A stretch of DNA of 23,505 bases, taken from Planifilum sp021793745. Its GTDB lineage: Bacteria > Bacillota > Bacilli > Thermoactinomycetales > DSM-44946. The position numbers and the translations under genes were made by a program. Below are positions 6,440 to 13,924 of the stretch, piece after piece (position 1 is the stretch's first letter; every line of letters begins with the position of its first letter). The stretch is from contig CALKAM010000068.1 in NCBI GenBank assembly GCA_937983105.1, positions 1-23,505 on the forward strand, read 5' to 3'. The notes under the pieces are model-generated. The model made no database searches. It saw only the letters and a program-made list of their open reading frames with translations, and was not told the DNA's origin.

Positions 6440-7216
6440 TCATTTCACCGCATACCCCGCCCGTCTCCCGCCACCTTCCATAACCGGCCAAGGGACCAGC
6501 TGTCCGCCCTTGAAGGCGACCAGGGTGTCGCTGGCGCCCACCTCCCCGGTATAACGGAGGACATGCTCCTCCCCTTCCCGCTCAAACCATCGGCCCACCC
6601 GTCCCGTTTTCAAAAGGTGGGGAATATCCGCCCGAACGCGACGCCCCCAATCCCGCAGAAGGGCGGCTCCATCATCCAGGTCCCAATCGGACAGGTCCAT
6701 CTCCGCCAGGATCACCGCGGCACATAGGGCATCCTCCAGGGATACCCGCCCGAGGGATCCTGCGCAGATCAATTGAACCTTCTCCGTTTCCACCCCCTGC
6801 AGATACCGGGCCATCGCCGGAGCGTTGCGAAGACAGGCGATCAGCAATTCATCGGCGGCCCGGGCGCGGTGGATCGCCCGGGTTCCGTTCGTGGTAAGGT
6901 AGATCACATCCTTCCCCTTCACCTTTTCCGGAGGGTACTCGTCGGGATAAGGTCCGCAGTGAAAACCCTCAACCCGGAATCCCCCCTCCTCTCCTCCGGT
7001 GAGCAGCCGGGGAGAATCCAACTCCTCCGCCAACCGGCAGGCCTCTTCCAAACTGCCGGTGGGAATCACCCGGCGGGGACCCCCCTCAACGATTTTGAGC
7101 AGCGTCGTCGTCGCCAGGCAAACGTCCATGACGACGGCGGTTGCCCCCGCCAGCGCTGCTCCGTCAATCTCCTCCTTTTTCATCCATACGCGTATCTTTC
7201 TCGGCAACGGACTCAT
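6440..7216 (-). CDS. ComB-family protein (2-phosphosulfolactate phosphatase-like)
   Basis: ComB hydrolyses 2-phosphosulfolactate to sulfolactate, in coenzyme M synthesis in archaea and, in Bacillus, probably in making spore sulfolactate. Family landmarks are visible: VVMDVCLATTTLL near the N-terminus, LLTGGEEGG...EGFHCGPYPDEY, YLTTNGTRAIHRA, and ICAGSLGRVSLEDALCA. Two blocks deviate from the usual pattern as I recall it: DV-C-L-ATT where an Arg normally precedes ATT, and GPYP where GNSP is typical. Specificity may therefore differ. The start is uncertain: ATG 7216 touches GGGAG, TTG 7207 would be better spaced, and the frame is open to 7306. No CoM pathway partners are seen nearby. Confidence 0.75.
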   Translation of the reverse strand: MSPLPRKIRVWMKKEEIDGAALAGATAVVMDVCLATTTLLKIVEGGPRRVIPTGSLEEACRLAEELDSPRLLTGGEEGGFRVEGFHCGPYPDEYPPEKVKGKDVIYLTTNGTRAIHRARAADELLIACLRNAPAMARYLQGVETEKVQLICAGSLGRVSLEDALCAAVILAEMDLSDWDLDDGAALLRDWGRRVRADIPHLLKTGRVGRWFEREGEEHVLRYTGEVGASDTLVAFKGGQLVPWPVMEGGGRRAGYAVK

Positions 7217-7403
7217 CTCCCGTTTTCGGATATCTGATCCCTGTCTTTCCCTTTTCGTCCCCTCGGGAAACCGCCCATGGATGGAGATTTCCACAATCCT
7301 CCCCATCCCCGCACCGTTTCTTCCTGGATTGCCCCGGATACCGATGTCCGCCCATGCGAATTCCGGAAAATGTTTTCCTCATCCCCTCCCTCTCCGCCCT
7401 TCG

Positions 7404-7672
7404 ATTCGCCATGATGTCCAGCCTCCCGAAAAAGCGAAGGATCTCCTGCACCAATGCCTCCACACTGTCGTCATTGGTCACATCCGTCGGAATGAAGAGG
7501 GCGGTCCCTCCTTCCTCTTCAATCCGGGACACGGTTCGCTCCCCCTCGGCACGGCACGGTCGATATCCCCTCCCACCACCCGGGCGCCCTGACGGGCAAG
7601 CTCCCGGGCGGAGGCGCGACCGATTCCCTTCGCACCGCCGGTGACGATCGCCACCCGGTCCTTCAACCGCAT
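7404..7672 (-). pseudogene. short-chain dehydrogenase/reductase remnant (frameshift and lost 3' part)
   Basis: ATG 7672, with GAGGGA eight bases upstream, begins a good SDR: MRLKDRVAIVTGGAKGIGRA contains the TGxxxGxG cofactor motif, followed by ARVVGGDIDR. The frame then breaks. The continuation (VSRIEEEGGTALFIPTDVTN to FFGRLDIMAN) is in another frame. The break coincides with a 5-bp tandem duplication, GCACG-GCACG at 7549-7558; with one copy the two pieces join as DIDRAEGERTVSRIEEEGG. Similarity ends at the point where NNAG should follow (about 7404), so the catalytic Tyr-x-x-x-Lys half is gone. The rest up to comB (7217-7403) shows no recognisable coding content. Confidence 0.85.
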
Positions 7673-7722
7673 GGGTTGATCCCTCGCTTTCTCAGTGTGT
7701 TGGAAAAAGCCTCTGGATCCTA

Positions 7723-7751
7723 ATTTGAAAATGATGCCAGTTGCATGCCAA
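7723..7751 (-). promoter_or_regulatory. possible promoter ahead of the SDR remnant and comB
   Basis: TTGGCA (7751-7746), 17 bp, TCAAAT (7728-7723) on the minus strand. The -35 is good and the -10 weak. It could supply comB-coaE transcription independently of the ROK gene. Confidence 0.3.
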
Positions 7752-7788
7752 GGTCTTTTCCGCGGAAATGCGCATATCCCTTTCCCCG

Positions 7789-8739
7789 TCAATCCGTCCG
7801 CTTCGCCCACAGGGCGGCGGCGCCGATCACACCCGCATCCGCCCCCAGCTCCGCCGGGCGGAGTTCAAAGGTATCCGCGAAGGACGGCATCAAGGAGTTT
7901 GAAAGCCGCTCCCGGAGGGGGGTGAAGAACATCTCCCCGGCACCGGCCACGCCGCCCCCGATCACAATCACCCGGGGGTTGAGCAAGTGAACGACATTGG
8001 CCAACCCGATGGCGAGATACCGAATCCCATCATCGATGATCCGGGAAGCGACCTCATCCCCTTCCCGGAAGGCGGCAAAGACGTGTTCCGCCCTTGGAAG
8101 GCTCCCTCCGCTCCATTCCCGGATCCGGCCGTCTCCATTTCGCAGCGCTTCCGCCGCCGCCCGGGCAAGCGCTGTCCCGGACGCCATCGCTTCGAGGCAG
8201 CCTCTGCGGCCGCAACCGCAGGGCGCTCCCTGGGGATCGACGATCATGTGTCCGATCTCTCCGGCGTAGGTGTCGGCACCCCGATACAACGCTCCGTCCA
8301 ACACCACGCCCCCTCCGATACCGGTGCTGACTGTGATGTAGATCATCGGATCGGCCCCCCGACCGGCTCCCAGCAAATATTCCCCCCAGGCGGCGGCGTT
8401 GGCATCGTTTTCCACACAGACGGGAACTTGAAACCGATCCTCCAGCCGCTCTTTCAGCGGAATCCGCTCCCAGCCGGGGAGATTGGGCGGGGAGAGAACC
8501 ACGCCGGAGCGGGAATCCAAGGGGCCCGGGCAAGCGATGCCGATCCCGTCCACGGCTTCCTCCCCCATCACGCGCTCGATCCCTTGACAGATCCGTTCGA
8601 TCACCCTGTCGGGTCCCTCGGCAGCCCGGGTTTCCGTGCGAAAGCGACGGCTGACGGAGCCGTCGGGCTCCACCCGGGCGGCGGCGATTTTGGTTCCTCC
8701 CACATCCACGCCGATGCATCGGCCCATGATCAACGCCAT
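7789..8739 (-). CDS. ROK-family glucokinase
   Basis: Phosphorylates glucose (or a related hexose) with ATP in the cytoplasm, the first step of glycolysis for non-PTS sugar. The 316-residue protein has the N-terminal ATP-binding DVGGTKIAAA, the ENDAN motif with the catalytic Asp112, STGIGGG, and the ROK zinc signature: His164 in GEIGHMIVD plus Cys174, Cys176 and Cys181 in CGCGRRGC. No N-terminal DNA-binding domain is present, so it is a kinase rather than a ROK repressor. ATG 8739 has GGAGGGG five to six bases upstream. It stands where ytaF lies in B. subtilis, preceded by the palindromic element. Confidence 0.92.
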   Translation of the reverse strand: MALIMGRCIGVDVGGTKIAAARVEPDGSVSRRFRTETRAAEGPDRVIERICQGIERVMGEEAVDGIGIACPGPLDSRSGVVLSPPNLPGWERIPLKERLEDRFQVPVCVENDANAAAWGEYLLGAGRGADPMIYITVSTGIGGGVVLDGALYRGADTYAGEIGHMIVDPQGAPCGCGRRGCLEAMASGTALARAAAEALRNGDGRIREWSGGSLPRAEHVFAAFREGDEVASRIIDDGIRYLAIGLANVVHLLNPRVIVIGGGVAGAGEMFFTPLRERLSNSLMPSFADTFELRPAELGADAGVIGAAALWAKRTD

Positions 8740-8783
8740 GGCATCCCCTCCGAATCAAACCCCTGCGAATTTTCGCTCCACCG

Positions 8784-8789
8784 AGTATA
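8784..8789 (-). promoter_or_regulatory. possible -10 element for the ROK gene
   Basis: TATACT on the minus strand, within TTGTATATACTC, about 45 nt above the start codon. Any -35 would fall in the adjacent hairpin (8796-8818) and does not resemble the consensus, so this is a weak candidate. Confidence 0.25.
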
Positions 8790-8795
8790 TACAAT

Positions 8796-8962
8796 AAGCC
8801 TTCCCTTCAGGAAGGCTTGGGACCGCTGACAAACCTCGAAACCTGGAATCGGAAAGTGATTTTTCGCCGAGCGACTTGCCGCTGCATGGAGCCCGAGGCG
8901 AAAAATCGCTTCCCTTCCAACCCTTTGTCAACAACCCGAATCCTTCCCTTTCAGGAAGGCTT
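8796..8962. repeat. 167-bp palindromic mosaic element between mutM and the ROK gene
   Basis: Two near-identical palindromic units bound the segment: CCTTCCCTTCAGGAAGGCTT (8799-8818) and the same with one extra T (8942-8962). Nested inside are TGACAAA (8827-8833) with TTTGTCA (8924-8930), and an 18-nt arm GGAAAGTGATTTTTCGCC (8851-8868) with its near-perfect complement at 8897-8914. A central AGCG/CGCT mini-stem is also present. The whole segment can fold as one long imperfect hairpin. It has no coding capacity and no obvious target-site duplication. It resembles a MITE or a REP/BIME-like repeat; it may also end the mutM transcript. Confidence 0.75.
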
Positions 8963-8975
8963 CGCCCGATCGGCA

Positions 8976-9800
8976 TCATCGTTGACATTTCGTGCACAGG
9001 TGTGTTCCCCTTCCGGCCACCACCAGGCGCCGGATGGGATCCCCGCACCGGGGACAAGGCTCTCCCCGGCGTCCGTACACCTGGATCTGCAACTGAAACA
9101 TGCCCATATCCCCGTTTCCGTCGACGTAGGTACGGACACTGGACCCTCCCGCTTCGATGGCCTTTTTCAGCGTAGAGCGAATGCTCCGGTACAGACGCTC
9201 CGACTCCTCATCGGACAGGGATTGGACCGGACGCTCGGGATGAAGTCCGGCGTCAAACAGCGCCTCGTCCACATAGATATTTCCCAAACCGCTCAGAAAC
9301 TCTTGGTTGAGCAGAAGGGCCTTCAGCCGGGTGGTTCTGCCGGAGAGCCTCTTCCGAAAGCGCTCCAGGGTAAAATCGTCGGACAAGGGTTCCGGCCCCA
9401 GCTTGTTCAGCGGCGGATGCTGTTCCTCCTCTCCCCGGCGAAACAGGTGCATCGTCCCGAACTGGCGGACGTCCCGGTATCTCAGATCGGTCCCGTCCGT
9501 AAAGCGGAAGACGACATGGGTGTGCTTTTCCAACGGTTCCTTTCGGGGAAGAAGCCGATACCTCCCCTCCATACGCAGATGGGACACCAATACCCAGGGA
9601 TCGAAAAAAATTTTGAGGAACTTCCCCCTCCGGCCCACCCCCTTCACCTCGGCCCCCCGAAGCCGCTGCACAAACAGAGCGACGTCGGAGGGCTCCTTGA
9701 CGATTTTCGGCAGGAAAACGTCCACATCCTCCACGGTTTTTCCGACAATCAACCGCTGCAGGGTTCGTTTCACGGTTTCCACTTCAGGCAGTTCCGGCAA
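8976..9800 (-). CDS. mutM: MutM/Fpg, formamidopyrimidine-DNA glycosylase
   Basis: Bifunctional base-excision enzyme removing 8-oxoguanine and FaPy lesions and nicking the abasic site. The 274-residue protein begins MPELPEVETV, where Pro2 is the catalytic nucleophile and Glu3 assists. The start is therefore fixed at TTG 9800, with AGGAGG eight bases upstream and no ATG available. GRRGK supplies Lys60, NIYVDEALF is present, and the C-terminal zinc finger has Cys249, Cys252, Cys269 and Cys272 with Arg264 in GRGTH. It lies 15 nt downstream of polA, in the same operon order as in Bacillus, joining lesion removal to repair synthesis. Confidence 0.96.
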   Translation of the reverse strand: MPELPEVETVKRTLQRLIVGKTVEDVDVFLPKIVKEPSDVALFVQRLRGAEVKGVGRRGKFLKIFFDPWVLVSHLRMEGRYRLLPRKEPLEKHTHVVFRFTDGTDLRYRDVRQFGTMHLFRRGEEEQHPPLNKLGPEPLSDDFTLERFRKRLSGRTTRLKALLLNQEFLSGLGNIYVDEALFDAGLHPERPVQSLSDEESERLYRSIRSTLKKAIEAGGSSVRTYVDGNGDMGMFQLQIQVYGRRGEPCPRCGDPIRRLVVAGRGTHLCTKCQR

Positions 9801-9815
9801 TGACCCTTCCTCCTG

Positions 9816-12461
9816 TCACTTCGCTTCGTACCAGGTTTGTCCCGTGTGGATGTCCACCTTCAGGGGTACGGACAGCGGAACGGTCTGCTCCATCACGCTC
9901 CTCACCAGACTTTTCATCTCCTCCAGCTCCTCCTCCGGCACTTCGAAGATCAACTCGTCGTGGACCTGGAGGAGCATGCGGCTTTGCACGCGTCGCTTCT
10001 CCATCTCCTGGTCGAGGCGGACCATGGCCGACTTGATGATATCCGCTGCGGACCCCTGAATCGGGGTGTTCATCGCCGTCCGTTCAGCAAAGCTGCGACG
10101 GTTGTAATTGCGGGAGCGGATCTCCGGGAGGTACCGGCGCCGGTTGAGCATCGTGGTGACATATCCGTCCTTCCGCGCCTGCTCTACCACGCGATCCATA
10201 TATTCCTTCACGCCGGGATAACTTTGAAAATAGCGCTCGATAAACTGCGCCGCCACCTTGCGGGGGATGTTCAGGTTCTGGGACAGTCCGTAATCGCTGA
10301 TACCGTAGATGATCCCGAAATTGACCGCCTTGGCCTGCCGGCGCATGAGGGAAGTCACTTCATCTTCCGGGACGTCGAATACATCCATCGCCGTCTTCGT
10401 ATGGATGTCCATATCTTCCCGGAACGCCTGCTTCAAGGATTCATCGCCGGAAAGATGGGCCAAAACCCGAAGTTCGATCTGGGAATAGTCGGCGGAAAGG
10501 ATCTTCCATCCGGCCTCCGAGGGAACGAATACCTGCCGGATTCGCCGCCCTTCCTCCAGCCGGATCGGGATATTCTGCAGATTCGGTTCCGTGCTGCTGA
10601 GCCGCCCCGTTGCCGTGATGGCTTGGTTGAAACGGGTGTGAATCTTGCCGGACTTCGGATCGATCTCCTTGAGAAGCCCCTCCACATAGGTGGAGGTCAG
10701 CTTCACGATCTGCCGGTAATGGAGGATTTTCTCGACAATCTCGTGTTGCGGGGCCAGCTTCTCCAATACATCGGCGCTGGTGGAATAACCCGTCTTGGTC
10801 TTCTTCAGCACGGGCAGCCCCAGCTTGTCGTACAGGATCTCTCCCAATTGTTTCGGGGAATTGATGTTGAATTCCGTCCCCGCCAGTTCGTAGATCTCCC
10901 GGGTCAACGATTCGGCCTGCTCCTTCAGTTCCTCCCCCAGATCCAGCAGCCGATCCCGGTCCACCCGGACTCCTCGAAGCTCCATCTTGGCCAACACCCG
11001 GGAGAGGGGCAGCTCCAGCTCAAACAGCAGGGACTCCACACCGGCTTCTCGAACTTCCTCCCGGAGCAGGGGATCCAGGCGCTTCAGCGCCTCCGACTTG
11101 CGAGCCAGGTGCTTCGCCAACTGCTGTTCCTCGGGGAGGCGTCGCTTCGCCCCTTTTCCGTACACCTCCTCGTCCGGAGGGAGGGAACCGTCCATCTTTC
11201 GTTGGACCAAATCGCTCAGGCTGTGCCCCGATTCGGAGGGATCGAGCAAATAGGAAGCCAAGAGTGCGTCGAAGACCAACCCGTTGACGTCGAATCCCCG
11301 TCTTTCCAGGGCCACCCGGAACCCTTTCCCGTCATATACGATCTTTTCCCGGGCTTCGTCGGCCAAGAGCCGGCGAAGGGCTTCCCAGTCCCGAGCCGTG
11401 CGCCAGGGAACATACAGGTGCGTCTCCCCGTCGGAAAGGGCCAGGCCGATAACCTCCGCCCGGTGGTAATTTTCGCCGTCCATCTCCAGCCACAGGGAGA
11501 GGGAGGGGGTCTCTAAAAACTCGTTCCACCGGTCCCGGTCCTCCGGCTCCACAATGTGAACATCCAAATCCTTCGGTTTCCGGGGGGAATCGGATCCCCC
11601 CTCCTTGCCGCCGATCCGCTCCAGGAGGGACTTAAACTCCAGCTGTTCAAAGACGGAAGCGACACGGCTGCGGTCAAACCCCTCGTAGCGGGTCTCCTCC
11701 ACGGTAAAATCGAGGGGAACGTCGCAGTAGATGGTGGCCAGCTCCTTGCTCATCCGTGCCTGCCGGCTGTGCTCCTTCACCCGCTCCCGCAGCTTTCCGG
11801 TCAATTCCTCGGTGCGGCTCAGCACCTCCTCGACGGAGCCGAAGCGGTGCAGAAGCTTGAGGGCCGTCTTCTCCCCCACCCCCGGAATCCCGGGAATATT
11901 GTCCGAGGCATCCCCCATCAGCCCCTTTAAATCGACGATCTGCGCAGGGGTCAATTGGTACTTTTGCCATACCGCCTCCCGGTCGTACCGTTCCCCCTCG
12001 GTCACTCCCTTCCGGGTAAGGAGCAGTGTCACCCGGTCCGTCACCAATTGCAGCAAATCCTTATCCCCGGTGACGATCAGGGTATGGAGCCCCTTTTCCT
12101 CGGCACCCTTGGCCAGCGTCCCGATGATATCGTCCGCCTCGTACCCCTCCGCCTCGAAATGGCGGATGCCGAAGGCGTCCAGCACCTCCCGGATCAGCGG
12201 CAGCTGCTCGGACAGCTCGGCGGGGGTTTTGTCACGCTTCCCCTTATATTCCTGATAGTCGCTGTGCCGAAAGGTAATCCGTCCGGCGTCGAAGGCCACC
12301 AGCATGTGGGTGGGCTTTTCCTCCTCCAACAGCTTCATCAGCATCGTGGTAAATCCGTATACCGCATTGGTGTGAACCCCCTTCCCATTGGTCAAAAGGG
12401 GGAGGGCGTAAAAGGCGCGAAAAGCGATACTGTTCCCGTCGATTAAAATCAATTTATCCAT
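9816..12461 (-). CDS. polA: PolA, DNA polymerase I
   Basis: Gap-filling and Okazaki-fragment-maturing polymerase. ATG 12461 (GGAGG upstream) gives 881 residues against about 880 in B. subtilis. Domains in order: 5'-3' exonuclease (1 to about 290, with LIDGNSIAFRAFYA, YEADDIIGTLA, and GLMGDASDNIPG), a 3'-5' exonuclease-like domain, and the polymerase. The proofreading domain has lost its acidic motif (LWLEMDGENYH in place of a DTE core), as in other Bacillus-type enzymes, so proofreading is not expected. Polymerase motifs are intact: DYSQIELR (Asp658), RRQAKAVNFGIIYG, and VHDELIFEVP (Asp about 835). It is first gene of polA-mutM and lies downstream of the spo0M terminator. Confidence 0.97.
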   Translation of the reverse strand: MDKLILIDGNSIAFRAFYALPLLTNGKGVHTNAVYGFTTMLMKLLEEEKPTHMLVAFDAGRITFRHSDYQEYKGKRDKTPAELSEQLPLIREVLDAFGIRHFEAEGYEADDIIGTLAKGAEEKGLHTLIVTGDKDLLQLVTDRVTLLLTRKGVTEGERYDREAVWQKYQLTPAQIVDLKGLMGDASDNIPGIPGVGEKTALKLLHRFGSVEEVLSRTEELTGKLRERVKEHSRQARMSKELATIYCDVPLDFTVEETRYEGFDRSRVASVFEQLEFKSLLERIGGKEGGSDSPRKPKDLDVHIVEPEDRDRWNEFLETPSLSLWLEMDGENYHRAEVIGLALSDGETHLYVPWRTARDWEALRRLLADEAREKIVYDGKGFRVALERRGFDVNGLVFDALLASYLLDPSESGHSLSDLVQRKMDGSLPPDEEVYGKGAKRRLPEEQQLAKHLARKSEALKRLDPLLREEVREAGVESLLFELELPLSRVLAKMELRGVRVDRDRLLDLGEELKEQAESLTREIYELAGTEFNINSPKQLGEILYDKLGLPVLKKTKTGYSTSADVLEKLAPQHEIVEKILHYRQIVKLTSTYVEGLLKEIDPKSGKIHTRFNQAITATGRLSSTEPNLQNIPIRLEEGRRIRQVFVPSEAGWKILSADYSQIELRVLAHLSGDESLKQAFREDMDIHTKTAMDVFDVPEDEVTSLMRRQAKAVNFGIIYGISDYGLSQNLNIPRKVAAQFIERYFQSYPGVKEYMDRVVEQARKDGYVTTMLNRRRYLPEIRSRNYNRRSFAERTAMNTPIQGSAADIIKSAMVRLDQEMEKRRVQSRMLLQVHDELIFEVPEEELEEMKSLVRSVMEQTVPLSVPLKVDIHTGQTWYEAK

Positions 12462-12521
12462 AGCGATCCTCCGTCCGAACCGGTTCATCATTTCCCACGA
12501 GACCGTTCCCGAATCAAGCCT

Positions 12522-12550
12522 ATTGTATCATGTGGGCACTTCCGTATCCA
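12522..12550 (-). promoter_or_regulatory. polA-mutM promoter with extended -10
   Basis: TACAAT (12527-12522) preceded by TGA, an extended -10, with a weak -35 TGGATA (12550-12545) 17 bp above. It lies about 55 nt upstream of the polA ATG and directly after the spo0M terminator. Confidence 0.6.
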
Positions 12551-12577
12551 GCGAGATCCCGCCGCCGGAAAGCAAAG

Positions 12578-12604
12578 AAAAACCCCCGGGTCTTTTCCCG
12601 GGGG
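12578..12604 (-). terminator. terminator after spo0M
   Basis: CCCCCGGG (12604-12597) pairs perfectly with CCCGGGGG (12590-12583) around a 6-nt loop, then five T (12582-12578) on the minus strand. It lies about 115 nt past the spo0M stop. Confidence 0.88.
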
Positions 12605-12718
12605 AATCCTGCCGACAAGCGGCCGGCCCTTTGTCCTTTACGATCCACCCTCACCGGATGGCATGCGTCTCCGAATCGCCCGCCGTCGGCATGCGAAGGG
12701 CGGACGGACGACGGCACG

Positions 12719-13642
12719 TCAATCCTCGCCGCCGAAATCCCCAAACCAATCACCGGCCTCTTCAAAGACATCGCCCAGGTCTTCGACGGCCTCCGCCGCC
12801 TCCTCCATCAACTCGGAGAGAACCAGCCCGCCCAACACCCCGGCGGCCAATCCGCCGATGGCACCGCCGTAATGGGAAAACGCCTCGTGCGGATGGACAT
12901 GACCGGACCGAAATCCGGAAAACCGTCCCGGGTTTTCCACCATTTCTCCGATCAGCTCCTGGAAATGCATGGCCAAAGCCGCTTCATCCTCGAGCAGCGT
13001 ATTTTCCAGCAGAACTTCCCGTTTCAATTCCTTCTCCCCGCCGAAAAGGGTGCGAAGATCCACTTCCAGGAGCATCCGGATACCGTTTTCCTCGAAGGCG
13101 GCCACGAATTCCAATTCTTCGATTCGCTCCCTCATGAAATCGGTGGGGAAAAACTCAAACTCCTGCACGTATCCGTCAAAGGAGCGGGAATCGTGCTTCT
13201 CTCGAAACCCGAGGCGACCCAGAGCCTTTAGTACGTTGTCCAGCCGCTCGGGCGGGAGGACCCGTAGGGGATCCCGATCGGAATGGTCCAGCCCGTCGGC
13301 GATATCCAGCCGGGTGACAAATTGGTATCGAACCGAATTCCCCGAGATGAGGAGATTATGAGGCAGCGTAAAGGTGAACGGAAGCACCTTTTTCTCCGAA
13401 GGAGCCACGTAAAAGGAATCGTGGAAGGAGGCCCTTTCAACGGTATGGGAGAACAGCCGCTCTTTCACCTGCACCTCCAGGACCAGGTCCACGTCGATCT
13501 TCCGAATATATTGTTCCACGTTTCCCCCTTCGACCAAGAGCTGCCCTTCCACCGTATCGCCCAGCCTGTATTCGTCCTTGTCCAGCACCAGATTGACCTG
13601 GGCGGAACCGACGCCCAGCTTGGCCAACACCCGTTTGAACAT
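12719..13642 (-). CDS. spo0M: Spo0M-like sporulation-control protein with C-terminal extension
   Basis: Spo0M proteins have an arrestin-like fold and influence sporulation in Bacillus; the mechanism is unsettled. ATG 13642 with AAGGAGG six bases upstream gives 307 residues. The first ~240 fit the family: MFKRVLAKLGVGSAQVNLVL, RLGDTVEGQL, SVRYQFVTRLDIADG, and RDPLRVLP. B. subtilis Spo0M is about 258 residues; the excess here is a C-terminal tail with a His-rich patch, a glycine-zipper-like hydrophobic stretch (GGAIGGLAAGVLGGLVLSEL) and a very acidic end (VEDLGDVFEEAGDWFGDFGGED region). Such a stretch could insert in or stick to a membrane, or self-associate. The gene is monocistronic with its own terminator. 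Confidence 0.88.
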   Translation of the reverse strand: MFKRVLAKLGVGSAQVNLVLDKDEYRLGDTVEGQLLVEGGNVEQYIRKIDVDLVLEVQVKERLFSHTVERASFHDSFYVAPSEKKVLPFTFTLPHNLLISGNSVRYQFVTRLDIADGLDHSDRDPLRVLPPERLDNVLKALGRLGFREKHDSRSFDGYVQEFEFFPTDFMRERIEELEFVAAFEENGIRMLLEVDLRTLFGGEKELKREVLLENTLLEDEAALAMHFQELIGEMVENPGRFSGFRSGHVHPHEAFSHYGGAIGGLAAGVLGGLVLSELMEEAAEAVEDLGDVFEEAGDWFGDFGGED

Positions 13643-13675
13643 TTCCAACCTCCTTATAGATCTATTACAGATCCT

Positions 13676-13681
13676 ATTATA
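13676..13681 (-). promoter_or_regulatory. -10-like TATAAT upstream of spo0M
   Basis: A perfect TATAAT on the minus strand 34 nt above the spo0M ATG. No TTGACA-like hexamer is found 16-18 bp above it, so the sigma factor is unclear. I did not find a convincing SigH or SigW pattern. Confidence 0.4.
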
Positions 13682-13924
13682 ATTTCGGATAATCTCCGTG
13701 CATAGCCCTCCATTCGCTCGTAGACAAGACTGTTTCTTTCGCACAGGGAAAGCCCGCTTCCCCAATAGACGCGTCCGGTTCACCCGGCTCCCCAAACAAA
13801 AATCCTTTGCTTTTTGTTACTGTAAAACAGACCCTTTTTTGCTTTTTTGGAATTATTTGAAGGTGCTTTTTAGTACTATGTTGTATACCTCTTTATTCCC
13901 AAAAAGCGAAATGGAGGGGAGAAA

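Noticed and set aside
9837..11516. 559-codon plus-strand open frame across polA
   Set aside because: Antisense to the polymerase with all motifs intact. No ribosome site fits and the composition is that of a shadow frame.
13801..13924. Pho box or clear SigA promoter before the nuclease gene
   Set aside because: No TTAACA-type hexamers with 11-bp steps. TTGAAG (about 13858) and several -10-like words do not combine at a proper spacing.
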